From: an uncultured Cytophagaceae bacterium
GTDB taxonomy: Bacteria > Bacteroidota > Bacteroidia > Cytophagales > Spirosomataceae
Direction: 5' to 3'
Length of the DNA stretch: 64,000 nt
Assembly: GCA_903907745.1 (NCBI GenBank)
Contig: CAIVPF010000063.1
Location: 1 to 64,000, forward strand
Shown here: one piece after another, positions 48,763 to 60,200 of the stretch
Numbering within the stretch: the first letter of the stretch is position 1
Layout of the letters: every line of letters starts with the position of its first letter
Translations under genes and position numbers: made by a program
The notes under the pieces: model-generated
Database searches by the model: none
The model's input: only the letters and a program-made list of their open reading frames with translations
Told to the model about the DNA's origin: nothing

Positions 48763-51738
48763 TCAACGATTATTTTTATCCCCCACTAATTTCAGCAAAT
48801 AGTCTATTTTTTTGCTCTGTGCTTCTAATTGCTTTTGTTGCTCTTGGATGGCCTTCGTTAATACCGGGATCAAATTAGCATACGTAATTCCTAAAATTTC
48901 GCCCTTTTCAAGATTCCCCTCAATCCCTGTAATAACTTCAGGAACAAGCTTATTTACCTCCTGTGCGATAAATCCAACTTGTTTTAGTTCATTACTTATT
49001 AACGTGTACTCCACAGGCCTTAGTTGCATCACCGTAGACAAACCGTAATGGGTATCCGTGATATTTTTCTTTATCCGAACATCCGAGGCAGAGGTCCAGC
49101 CCACCTGCCCCCCAATTTTATAAACCATACTATTCCCCAACACCACGGTATTACTATTGGTTGCCCGCGCATTATATCCAATCACCGTCGTATTAAATAA
49201 ATTATTTGACGATACATCCGCGTTAACCCCTATTATGGTATTTCTATTTCCAGTGGTAATCGCATTTCCAGCCCCGGGCCCAATACCAATATTTTCCTCA
49301 CCCGTCGTATTATTTAACAAAGTATAAAACCCAATACCCGTATTTCGTATCCCACTCTTATTACTTTGCAGCGAAGAATATCCGACGGCCGTATTGTGAT
49401 ACCCATTTGTATTGTAAAAAAGTGAATAAGACCCCAAAGCCGTATTGTAATAACCCTCATTATTATTTGGGAGCGATTGATACCCAAGGGCTGTATTTCC
49501 ATCACCCAACGTATTATTTAATAGCGATTTATACCCATTGGCAGTATTATATTTTCCTGATTTATTATTCGTAAGCGAATAATAGCCACTCGCGGTGTTC
49601 CCTATACCATCGGTATTTTGTTGCAACGAAAACATCCCAATAGCAGTATTTTCATATCCAGTCTCATTAAAAATTAACGAATAACTCCCAAAAGACGTAT
49701 TTCGATACCCTGTCGTATTCATTTTCAGTGAAGAATATCCAAAAGCTGAGTTGTCGTATCCTGTCGTATTATTTTGCAAAGAAAATGCCCCATGAGCTGA
49801 ATTTCGAACTCCGGTTGTATTAGATTGTAGCGAATAAGATCCCATCGCCGAATTATAAGAACCAATTAATGTCGGATTCGTCTTTGATGTATTACTTTTT
49901 AACGCATTATATCCCAAGGCCGTATTATCCGTACCTGCCAAATTTGATTTCAACGAAGAATAACCAAGCGCCGTATTTCGAACGCCTACATTGCCGCGCA
50001 TGGATAAATTTCCGATGGAGGTATTGGTCGTATCTCCCCCGCCATTGCCAACGACAATTCCGTTTGCGGTTAACTCATAATTTCCTAAATCAACCGACCT
50101 TGTCGCTCCCGTATAAGGTACACCGGCATTTCCACTAACTGAACTAATCGCCGTGGCGACAAAAGAAGTAGTGGCAATTTTGGAAGAATTGTCCAAAGGT
50201 GATTGAGTTACAGCCATTGTTCCGGTTGGCAAACTTGGAGTTCCAATGAAACCAGGGGAATCAAGTGCCGCTTTCCCATCCAAGGCCGTTTGCATGGCCA
50301 GAGAGATGGGTTTGGCAGCATCGGAGGTATTGTCGACATTGGCGAGCCCAACCATCGATTTGCTTATTCCACTAACCATACCCGTAAAACTTGGTGAATT
50401 TTTATCTGCCTTCGCATCCACCGCCGTTTGTAACGCGATTCCTTGAGTCGCTTGGTCTACATATACTTTTACCGCTCGTTGACTCGGATATAAATCGTCA
50501 CTCGTTCCCAAGCCTACGGACGTCGATTTGTTGGCTACATTTTCTTTCAACAAAAGGGCCGGCACCGAAGGCGAAGTGGCAGTGCCTGCTAAATCGCCAG
50601 CTAATTGAATTTTACCAGGGGCCCAAGTAGTGGCATCGGCGACACCCGTACCCACGGCATTGTAAATCGCATTGTCAACATAGGCCTTAGCCGCCTTTTG
50701 ACTTGGATACAATTGGTCCGATGGACTAGCACCCCCGAGGTTAATGGCAATGGATTTATTCGAAATTAATTCCACATCACCTGTAAGCGTACCTATTGTT
50801 GAATTTGCCGAATTCAATTGCCCTTGCATTTCACTGATTTGCCCGCTTAATGTCGAGGTACTGGCATTCATTTGATTCCGAGTATTCGTTAATAGGCTCT
50901 GTTGCTCATTTATTTTTCCTTCCATGGCTACGATAGCGTTCGTGTTGGATACCAATTGGCCCCCTAGGTCCCTGATCGATTGATTAACGATCAAAAATGC
51001 CTCATCATTTGCTTTTTTATTTTCCAAAATACGTTGATTCGCCAAACCAATAAGCACCGAATTTGACTCAATATCCGCTCGATTGGATTTAATTTCAGCG
51101 GTATGACTTACGATATTGGCTGTATTCGTTTTTATATCAAACGTATTCTTTAAAATGTCAGCTGTATTCGTTTTGATGTCAATCTTCAGCGGATCCAGAT
51201 CCTTTGGGATTAAGTATCCGGCATCATTGACAAATTGCGATAATTTGGTAGGAGAGTCCCGAACATTTTTATAGTCTACCGCCTCCGCATACAGCGCATA
51301 GGGCGTGTAATGCAAGGTCTGTGAACTTACCTGTTTAAAGTTTTTACAGGAATCGAAGCTCACGCTGACGATCAGTTTTTTGACATTCGCATTCCAAACG
51401 ACACTTTCAAAATTCGAATAAGCAATGGTGCTATTGGAGGCTTGTGGCTGCGTCGGACTTCCTGCACCGATATCGACACTGACTAAGCCAAATTCATCGG
51501 TAGTAACTTGTTGGGTTTCTTCATAATCCAGTCCTCCAGAGGAATTTAGGAGGCTAAATCGTAAACAGACATTTCCTTTGTTAAGCGGTTGGGTTTCTAT
51601 TCGGGCGCCTGGGATATCAATTGCTTTGGGGTCTACAATCACCGCTTGGTAATTTATAGTTTTTTTGCTCGTTTGACCCATGGCGCTTAGGCCAACAAGA
51701 CCGAACAAGAGGATGAATAATTGCTTATGGATATTCAT
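48763..51738 (-). CDS. Secreted tail-fibre-like protein with YadA-head-like repeats and C-terminal S74 (chaperone of endosialidase) domain
   Basis: 991 aa; signal peptide; tandem NTAxGxxSLxxNTTGxx 17-aa repeats; SDVRIKKNITD...GFIAQEVNKLVPEVI...YANLIPVLTKAIQEQQKQL. Confidence 0.9.
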   Translation of the reverse strand: MNIHKQLFILLFGLVGLSAMGQTSKKTINYQAVIVDPKAIDIPGARIETQPLNKGNVCLRFSLLNSSGGLDYEETQQVTTDEFGLVSVDIGAGSPTQPQASNSTIAYSNFESVVWNANVKKLIVSVSFDSCKNFKQVSSQTLHYTPYALYAEAVDYKNVRDSPTKLSQFVNDAGYLIPKDLDPLKIDIKTNTADILKNTFDIKTNTANIVSHTAEIKSNRADIESNSVLIGLANQRILENKKANDEAFLIVNQSIRDLGGQLVSNTNAIVAMEGKINEQQSLLTNTRNQMNASTSTLSGQISEMQGQLNSANSTIGTLTGDVELISNKSIAINLGGASPSDQLYPSQKAAKAYVDNAIYNAVGTGVADATTWAPGKIQLAGDLAGTATSPSVPALLLKENVANKSTSVGLGTSDDLYPSQRAVKVYVDQATQGIALQTAVDAKADKNSPSFTGMVSGISKSMVGLANVDNTSDAAKPISLAMQTALDGKAALDSPGFIGTPSLPTGTMAVTQSPLDNSSKIATTSFVATAISSVSGNAGVPYTGATRSVDLGNYELTANGIVVGNGGGDTTNTSIGNLSMRGNVGVRNTALGYSSLKSNLAGTDNTALGYNALKSNTSKTNPTLIGSYNSAMGSYSLQSNTTGVRNSAHGAFSLQNNTTGYDNSAFGYSSLKMNTTGYRNTSFGSYSLIFNETGYENTAIGMFSLQQNTDGIGNTASGYYSLTNNKSGKYNTANGYKSLLNNTLGDGNTALGYQSLPNNNEGYYNTALGSYSLFYNTNGYHNTAVGYSSLQSNKSGIRNTGIGFYTLLNNTTGEENIGIGPGAGNAITTGNRNTIIGVNADVSSNNLFNTTVIGYNARATNSNTVVLGNSMVYKIGGQVGWTSASDVRIKKNITDTHYGLSTVMQLRPVEYTLISNELKQVGFIAQEVNKLVPEVITGIEGNLEKGEILGITYANLIPVLTKAIQEQQKQLEAQSKKIDYLLKLVGDKNNR
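49250..50020 (-). repeat. Tandem 17-aa (51-bp) YadA-head-like repeats within the 991-aa protein
   Basis: NSAMGSYSLQSNTTGVR/NSAHGAFSLQNNTTGYD/NSAFGYSSLKMNTTGYR and similar; boundaries approximate. Confidence 0.88.
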
Positions 51739-51839
51739 GGGACGTATTGTTTATAAAAATTAAATGGAATACAAAGACCGAATCATCTGCACCTAGAGGA
51801 GGTCAGCAGAACCCAAAAGCACAAGAAAATGGGAAAAGC

Positions 51840-52133
51840 CTACTTTTTCACAATCGTGGTTGTAGGAGTGTACAATCCACTCGTCAACACGTTGATCAGT
51901 CCATCCACAAACGTATGCGTGACCGTAACTTGGTAATTTTTAGCATCGCCAGCCATCCTAACAGGATCAGATACTTTAATGGGTGCTAAACCCGCCACGA
52001 CATAATGATTTTTTTCAACGACCATCACTCCCGTTTGGGGACCGTTTCCTACCGTGTAGGATAAGGTATAGCAAGAAGCCATACTCAAGCATAAAAAAGA
52101 AAACACTGTACAGGTAACGAATTTGTTTTTCAT
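51840..52133 (-). CDS. Bor-like lipoprotein
   Basis: MKNKFVTCTVFSFLCLSMASC lipobox; HYVVAGLAPIK...THTFVDGLINVLTSGLYTPTT resembles the lambda Bor C-terminus. Confidence 0.7.
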   Translation of the reverse strand: MKNKFVTCTVFSFLCLSMASCYTLSYTVGNGPQTGVMVVEKNHYVVAGLAPIKVSDPVRMAGDAKNYQVTVTHTFVDGLINVLTSGLYTPTTTIVKK

Positions 52134-52239
52134 AAGATATAAGGTTAGGCTGCCTACTCTACGATACTTTTTCGGCTTTTTCTGGGTTTTAAATATTTGT
52201 TTTATTTAGGTTAGTGAAAAGCTTATTTTTCTACTGATT

Positions 52240-53277
52240 TTATTTCGCAATGCAACGTAATGAATATCTCATTCTATAATGGTTAGCATTTTGGTATGCT
52301 CCTTGACCAGGCCAAAACCTTATTTCTTTAGCGCTAAAAGTATCTTGTCGGTCTGTTGTCCAAAAAACAGTTTTTGAAGAATTTAATGTTGTACTACCAT
52401 TTTCATAAACACCCGCTTGTGGGATTTTTAGGAATGAACTAAAGGTACCTGAAGCAATATTGGTGGCAGTATTCGTATTTGTTATTAATCCAGCATTTAT
52501 CATTCCATTTAACTCAGCCGTCCATTCATACGTGTTTGGAACCCTAGTGCCATAAGGGCAGGGATTATTGACCCCTCCGTTCGTATCATTCCAAGGTTGT
52601 ACATTCCAGGTACTACCTGTTTTCGAATTCCAATTTGCGTCACTTGTCCAAGACTTGTCATTGACATAGTTAAATGAATTTGTAATATAATATGTACTTG
52701 GGGTGGTATAGGTAGGCAAAGGCGTTGAGGTTGATGGAGCTGACCTTAAAGCTCCACCATCATTAGATCTGCCCCATTGATATAAATCTCCAAATGAGGC
52801 TGCATCGGTTGAACTTGTAGCTACTTGTGTAGCGCCTAAATTTCGATCCATCCATATTCTATTGGTGTAGGGGGAGGTCACGGTGCCATAAGTTGAAAAG
52901 CTAGTTGAAGTTCCATAGGCCGTACCTTGGCTATTGGTGGCATAGGCGCGCACATAATACGTGGTACCTTGAGTGAGGTTAATCAAAGAACTTGTATATG
53001 TCCCAATGCTTGTACCCCCATCGGTTGTCACATTATCGCTTGTCGTAGGGTTTTGATTGCTGTTACTGTAGCAGATTCCGGAGGTAATTATCGACGAACC
53101 TCCCATTGTACTGATCGTACCACTCATCGAAGCACTATATGGACCAATATTTGAAACAGAAGATGTACTAACAGACGGAAATGCAAGAACCGTCTTTTGC
53201 ATAAACCCAACGGGGATCACTTGGGCATTTGCGCCAAGAGTATAAAAGATCAATAAAAGAGAGATGCGTTTTTTCAT
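52240..53277 (-). CDS. FISUMP-domain secreted protein with Fn3-like segment
   Basis: Signal peptide, AQVIPVGFMQK, NRIWMDRNLGATQVATSSTDAASFGDLYQWGR. Confidence 0.85.
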   Translation of the reverse strand: MKKRISLLLIFYTLGANAQVIPVGFMQKTVLAFPSVSTSSVSNIGPYSASMSGTISTMGGSSIITSGICYSNSNQNPTTSDNVTTDGGTSIGTYTSSLINLTQGTTYYVRAYATNSQGTAYGTSTSFSTYGTVTSPYTNRIWMDRNLGATQVATSSTDAASFGDLYQWGRSNDGGALRSAPSTSTPLPTYTTPSTYYITNSFNYVNDKSWTSDANWNSKTGSTWNVQPWNDTNGGVNNPCPYGTRVPNTYEWTAELNGMINAGLITNTNTATNIASGTFSSFLKIPQAGVYENGSTTLNSSKTVFWTTDRQDTFSAKEIRFWPGQGAYQNANHYRMRYSLRCIAK

Positions 53278-53286
53278 GAAATTACT

Positions 53287-54222
53287 TTAATCTTTTACTA
53301 AGCGAACAGACATACCATTGGTTTTTGAATAACTTCCCACGTCAAGGAAACCTGCAGTAACATGCAAAATTCTCCAATAAGCATTTAATGAGTTTATAGG
53401 ATCGGCATCAGAAGTCCAAAACCACCCACTTGTCCCTTTGGCTTCAAATGAGACACTAGCATTTAAAGCACCGCCTGGTAGTCCTGTAAATCCAGTCGAG
53501 TTCGTTCCATAATTTGCCCCCCATTCAGCACTTGTAGACTTTAGTGAACTTGACGAATTACTTGCAAGTGTGGTATATTCTGCCTTAGTAGGGATATGCC
53601 AACCAAGTGGTGCCAAACCTCTGGAATCGTTAACAGCATACCAACTATATAGCTTCCCAAATATAGTTCCATTGGCAGCATCCCAATTATAGTAAGTCCA
53701 TGCTCCAATTCCCGCGTTTTTTGCAGCAATCCATTCGGAAGCATTTGAAGCATAGGTAATTGGGTCTCCATTCCTGTAGGTGGTTACTTCTAAATTTCTA
53801 TTAGACCAAATTTGAGTTCCAATAGTAACACCATTGGGTCCGGAGGTCCAAAAGCTTATCTCATCGCCATAGCTTATCGCAGACGAATTTTGGGCGTACG
53901 CGCGTACATAATATTTGTTCACTTCAGCTAAACCAGTCAAATTACTCGAAAAAACACCTGATCCAGCCCCTTGATTTGTTTTTGTTGTTAACGCGATTGT
54001 AGGATTAATCGATGTACTCCAAACAACTCCTTTGGCAGTAATTGATTTTCCACCGTCTGAAGTCACATTTCCACCTGAACTGGCAGAGGTTGACGTAATC
54101 GATGTAACCTGGCTTGTGGAAACCAAAAGGGGTACGGCTTTCTGCATAAACCCAACAGGAATCACTTGTGCCAACAAGCAGTTCCCGGTTATTAGCAAGC
54201 ATAGAATGAGCCAATCTTTCAT
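53287..54222 (-). CDS. FISUMP-domain secreted protein (track ORF starts at 54357)
   Basis: MKDWLILCLLITGNCLLAQVIPVGFMQK; IWSNRNLEVTTYRNGDPI...GKLYSWYAVNDSRGLAPLGWHIPTKAEY. Confidence 0.88.
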   Translation of the reverse strand: MKDWLILCLLITGNCLLAQVIPVGFMQKAVPLLVSTSQVTSITSTSASSGGNVTSDGGKSITAKGVVWSTSINPTIALTTKTNQGAGSGVFSSNLTGLAEVNKYYVRAYAQNSSAISYGDEISFWTSGPNGVTIGTQIWSNRNLEVTTYRNGDPITYASNASEWIAAKNAGIGAWTYYNWDAANGTIFGKLYSWYAVNDSRGLAPLGWHIPTKAEYTTLASNSSSSLKSTSAEWGANYGTNSTGFTGLPGGALNASVSFEAKGTSGWFWTSDADPINSLNAYWRILHVTAGFLDVGSYSKTNGMSVRLVKD

Positions 54223-54223
54223 A

Positions 54224-57200
54224 TTAGAAATTTTGAACAGCCGAGGCAAAATAGGTGGTACCGTCATAAACCAGCGTGATGATATCTGTCTTTCCACTCG
54301 TTGCGGTGATCGTTGGCGCTGAACCTCCTGACCATTTCCATGCGGCCGGGAAAGCAACCGTATAGGTTCCCCCCTGAATGATTTCTATGAGATAAGTTCC
54401 GGCCACGGCATTGCTTATGGATAGCGTCGTTATATTCGTACCTAAGCTAATTTTAAAAATATTACCGGTCGAAAAATCGATAGAAGTAGATGTCGTTGCT
54501 GTCGTTGAAGCTGGCACAGTGGTTACATAATTTTTAGCGGTGATGGCTCCGGTAACACTAGCGATTGGGATGGTTACGGTTCCGGAAAAAGTTGGACCTG
54601 CTAATGGGGCGGCTCCCGAAATATCCGCCACGGGAATAGTACTCACTGTGCTTAAGGCAGATGTACCATTTCCTTTGACATAGCCACTCGTCAATGTGCT
54701 CGCGCCCGTTCCTCCCGCTGTAACAGGAAGGGTTCCGGTGGTTAAAGCACTGGTGCTCGATGCATATACAGCTCCACCGCTGGTAAAGGTGCTTAGCCCT
54801 GTTCCTCCATTAGCAACAGGTAATGTACCTGTTACTCCTGAAGATAAAGGTAATCCAGTTGCATTCGTCAAGGTACCTGATGCAGGTGTTCCTAAGATTG
54901 GAGCAGAAAACGTAGCATTGGTTAATGTCTTATTGGTCAAGGTCTCCGTTCCGGTTAGGGTTGCTAAAGTTCCTGTTGTTGGTAAAGTAAGCGAAGTTGT
55001 GGCCGTTGAGGTTAAAGTGGTAGCAAAAGCGCCTAAGGTAGTGAAATCACCTGCGATAGAAATATTGCCTCCTAGGGTGATTGTCTTTCCCGTATTGGCC
55101 ACGCCAGTTCCCCCATATTGTCCTGCTATGACGGTAGCATTCCAGGTACCGGTGCCAATGGTACCCACGGTAGTTAATGAACTTGAACCTGCTAATGGCG
55201 AAGCACCAACCGAACTATAATCAATCGTTTTGGCAGCTGAACCATTAAAGGTGGTTCCTGATGCGGCCCCACCACTGCTGGCAAAGGTGATGGCATTCAC
55301 AACTGAACCAGCACTTCCACTCGTATTTTGGTTTAATGTAGGAATGTCTGCTGCTACCAAAGCCCTGAAACTCGGTGTTCCCGCTGAACCATTAGGTGAG
55401 GATAATACATAATTTGCAGTTTGAGAGGTATAAGGGGCAATATAGTCCGTCCCGGCTTGTGCGATTGTTGGCACACCTGTACTCGTTGTATTTTTCAATA
55501 ATCCAGTTGATAATCCTGCCAACGAAGTTCCATTAATTTTACCCACTAACGTAGCGGATTGTGTTCCCGTTACATCACCTCCTAGATTCCCGGAAAAACT
55601 TGTCGCTGAAGTAGCTGTGGACGCATTTCCTGTTACATTCCCAGTTACATTTCCTGTCAAAGGTCCCGAGAATGCGGAAGCAGTAATCGTTCCCGCACTA
55701 AAGTTTCCATTGGCATCTCGTGCTACGATGGCGCTTACGGTATTGGCATTGGTTGCTGTAGTTGCCGAATTGCTCACTTTGCCTGCTGTGGAGAGGGTTG
55801 CCAATTTAGTATCGGCTATAGCTGCAGTGGATGAAATGTCTGCATTAACAATTTCTCCATTCCCAATTTTTGCACTGGTAATCGAATTGTCTGCCAAATC
55901 CACGGTCGTAATTGTCCCATCTGAGATCTTTGCGCTCGTTACTGCATCACCTGCCAAATCCGCGGTCGCAATTGTCCCATCTAAAATCTTTGCGCTCGTT
56001 ACTGCATCACCTGCCAAATCCGCGGTCGCAATTGTCCCATCTAAGATCTTTGCGCTCGTTACTGCATTCGCGTCTATTTTGCCGGTTGTTACAGCTAAGT
56101 CCGCTAATTTCACGGTGCTAATCGCTGCATTCGAAATCACGGGTGAGGAAGCACTGCTGTTGGTTCCACCTAAATCACCCGATAATTGAATTTTACCCGT
56201 CGCCGTTGTCGTAGCATCTGGCGCCCCTGCGGCGACACTATTCGTTACGAAAGCGGTTGTGGCGATTTGGGTGGTATTGGTTCCGGTGCTGGCGGTTGGC
56301 GCTTCCGGTGTTCCACTTAGAATAGGGCTCGTATCCATGACAAATTTGGTCCCTGAACCAGTTTGAGAGGTTATAGAGGTCGCGTTACCATTACTCGTAA
56401 TGGGCCCGGTCAAATTCGCATTTGTGGTTACCGTGGCTGCATTACCCGTTACACTTCCCGCGATTGGATTTGTGACTGTTAAATTTGCCAAAGTTCCCAC
56501 AGTTGTTAGGGATGAACTCAAAACGCTTGCATTCAATGTCGAACCTGTCAATGTCCCCGCGGCGGCCGTTACCGTGATGTCGGTTGAACCGTCAAATGCG
56601 GTGCCGTTGATATTTTTGGAAGTAGCTAATACACTAGCTGTGGACGCATTTCCAGTTACGTTTCCTGTAACATTCCCAGTTACATTTCCTGTCAATGCTC
56701 CCGAGAATGCGGAAGCAGTAATCGTTCCCGCACTAAAATTTCCATTGGCATCTCGTGCTACGATGGCGCTTAGGGTATTGGCATTGGTGGCCGTAGTTGC
56801 CGAATTGCTCACCTTACCTGCGGTGGAGAGGGTTGCCAATTTGGTATCAGCTATCGCCGCTGTCGCTGAAATGTCTGCATTATCAATTTCCCCATTCGCA
56901 ATTTTTACACTGGTAATCGAATTGTCTGCTAAATCCGCGGTGACAATGGTTCCATCTAAAATCTTTGTGCTCGTTACCGCATCAGCTGCCAAATCCGCGG
57001 AGACAATGGTTCCATCTAAAATCTTTGCGCTCGTTACTGCATTCGCGTCTATTTTGCCTGTTGTTACAGCTAAGTCCGCTAATTTCACGGTGCTAATCGC
57101 TGCATTCGAAATCACGGGTGAGGAAGCACTACTGCTCGGTCCACCTAAATCTCCGGCTAGTTTAATTTTCCCTAAGGTCAAATCATCCGCATTTGGGGTT

Positions 57201-60200
57201 CCTCCCGAGGTTACTTGATTATCTACATACGTTTTTATCGCCTTGACAGATGGGTATTTTTCATCTGAAGCCGCATCTGATTGAACATCAATGGATTTAT
57301 TTGCTATCGATTCTTTTGCCGTTAGTGCATTTATAGTGGCTTGCGAAACAGGTTTGTTTGCATCGCTTGTGTTGTCAACATTTGATAAATCCACCATATT
57401 TTTTGAGATCCCAAATACAGTTCCTGTAAATGTGGTAGTACCTGTAAAGGTAGGAGAGGCTTTGGGTGCCTTGAGATCCAAGGCGTTTTGGGCTAAATTG
57501 GAAATAGGTTTGTCAGCATCTGAGGTGTTATCTACATTAGCCAAATTAACCATGCTTTTTGAAAGTCCGCCAACGCTTCCTGTAAACGTGGGATTATTAA
57601 TGGGTGCTTTATCCGTTAAACCAGGCACAGTAGGCGAGGAGGCTGTTCCTCCCAAATCTCCCGTTAATTTTATCTTTCCTGCGGTGCTGCTCGTAGCATC
57701 TACAACTTCCGTAGCAATTTTGGAATCCACATAGGCTTTGTTGGCCGCATCCGTAGAACTGGATGGCGCATCGGTAATGAATATTTTTTTACCGGTTGGC
57801 ACCGTGAGGTTTCCAGTCATAGTACTTCCGGCCAATTGGACATAACGGGCATCCGTGGCAGGTAGGTTGGCCGTCACCTCATTCCAATTCGACCCATCTG
57901 AAATAAAGGTTCTTCCATCATTAATGGCGGTGCCATCACCTGAAACCACATAGATATCTCCATTTGTTCCAACATTCGCTGGAAGATTTACCAACGTACC
58001 CGTAGACACACTTCCAAAACTTATCGTCACCTCACCCGTAGAATTTGGTAAGGTACCATTTACCTTCCTGATGGCTCCTGTGACATCAGCTACTGGAATA
58101 CTACTCACGGTAGATAAGGCAGATATGCCATTTCCTTTCACATATCCACTTAAGGAACTGTTTCCAGTTCCGCCATTAACCACGTCTACGATTCCCGTGA
58201 CATTCGCAGCATTTCCTGAAATGCTACCGCTTACTTTTCCTCCGGATACACTTAAGATTTTATCGCTGGTAATGGCGCCATTGGCTATGTCAATACTAGC
58301 AATCGTTCCATCTAAAATTTTGGTACTTGTGATGGCACCCGTGCTGATGCTAGGTGAAGCGGCTGTTCCACTAAGATCACCCGTTAATTTAATTTTCCCC
58401 GCTACGGAACTAGTCGCATCCGCGATGGTCGCCGCGCTTACTTGGTTGTCGACATAGGTCTTGACAGCCTTTTGACTTGGATAGAAAATATCGGAACTAC
58501 TGAATGCACCTAGATCCGTGGATGTCGATTTATTTGATAGGTCTTCCTTTAAAGTCAAAGCTGTGTTAACATCAATTGAATTAGCTTTTAGGGCTAAACC
58601 TGGGACCGTTGGCGCCGAAGCCGTTCCCCCTAAATCTCCGGCCAATTGTATTTTACCTTTGGTCGAATGATTCGCATCCACGATCGTGGCGGAGGCTACT
58701 TGATTATCCACATAAGTTTTTACCGCTTTTTGGGTGGGATAGGCAATGTCAGAACTATTTAAATCACCCAAGGTTCGCGAGATCGCCTTATTTGTCGCAT
58801 CTTCTTTGGCAGTTAAAGCCGTTTGTGTAGCTGTGGAAACAGGTTTATTCACATCGCTTGTATTGTCGACATTCCCTAAGTCCACCATAGCTTTTGTAAT
58901 TCCTCCCACGGTTCCCGTGAAGGTCGGGTTATTCAAAGGCGCTTTTAAGTTCAAAGAATTGCTGACATCCGTTGCATTTGCCTTTAATGCCAAAGAACTT
59001 GTTAAATCTGAGCTATTTGCCTTCAGTGCTAGGCCGCTTGTGACATCCGAAGCATTTGCTTTTAATGCCAAAGCCGTGCTGACATCCGCCGAGTTCGCTT
59101 TTAAGGCCAAACCCGGTACGGTCGGCGCTGCAGCGCTTCCTGCTAAATCGCCGGCCAACTGAATCTTTCCTTTGGTCGATCCATCCGCATCGGCAATCGT
59201 AGCCGAAGCCACTTGCGCATCGACGTAAGCCTTTACGGCTTTTTGACTCGGATAAAGCGCATCACTCGTTCCTAATGAAGTGGTAGTGGATTTATTGGAA
59301 GCATCTTCTTTTAAAGCCATGGCATAAGTCACATCGGATGAATTCGCCTTTAATCCTAAGGCGGTAGTGACGTCCGCCGAGTTCGCTTTTAAGGCCAAAC
59401 CCGGTACGGTCGGCGCATCTGCCGTACCTCCTAGATCACCGGTTAATTTGAGTTTCCCCTTCGTAGCGGAGGAGGCATCTGCCGTGCCAGCGGCGGTTAG
59501 TAATTGGACAAATTCCGTAGTTGCAAGTCTGGTAGAATTATCGCTGGCGGATTGTGTGACGCCAACCGTTCCCGCGGGTAAATTAGGCGTTCCCGTAAAT
59601 ATCGGTGAGTTTTTATCTGCCTTCGCTTCCACCGCTGCTTGCAATGCGATACCTTGCGTGGCTTGATCTACATAGACTTTGACTGCGTTTTGTGTTGGGT
59701 ACAATTCATTGCTGGTTCCCAAAGTCGTGGAAGTGGATTTGTTCGATATACTTTCTTTAATGGCAAGGCCTGGTACGGTTGGGGAAGAGGCCGTTCCAGC
59801 TAAATCTCCGGCTAATTTTAATTTACCTGCTGCCAATGTCGTCGCATCCGGTACTCCTGAACCCACTGCCTCGTAAATCGCATTGTCAACATAGGCCTTC
59901 GCGGCTTTTTGACTTGGATATAATCGGTCGGAAGGGTTCGCGCCTCCTAAATTGGAGGCGGTAGATTTATTGGCCAAAACTTCCGCATCACTGGTCAAAC
60001 TGGAGACGGTTGATACGGTGGAATTCACTTGATTTTGTAAACCACTGATTTGATAACTGAAATTCGAGTTTGTGGTGTTAATTTGGTTTCGGTTATCATT
60101 AATCTGATTTTGTTGGTCAGATAATTTTCCTTCCATGGAGCTAATCGAATTTGTATTCGAAAGAACTTTTGTTCCTAAGCCTGTGATGCTTTGGTTGACT

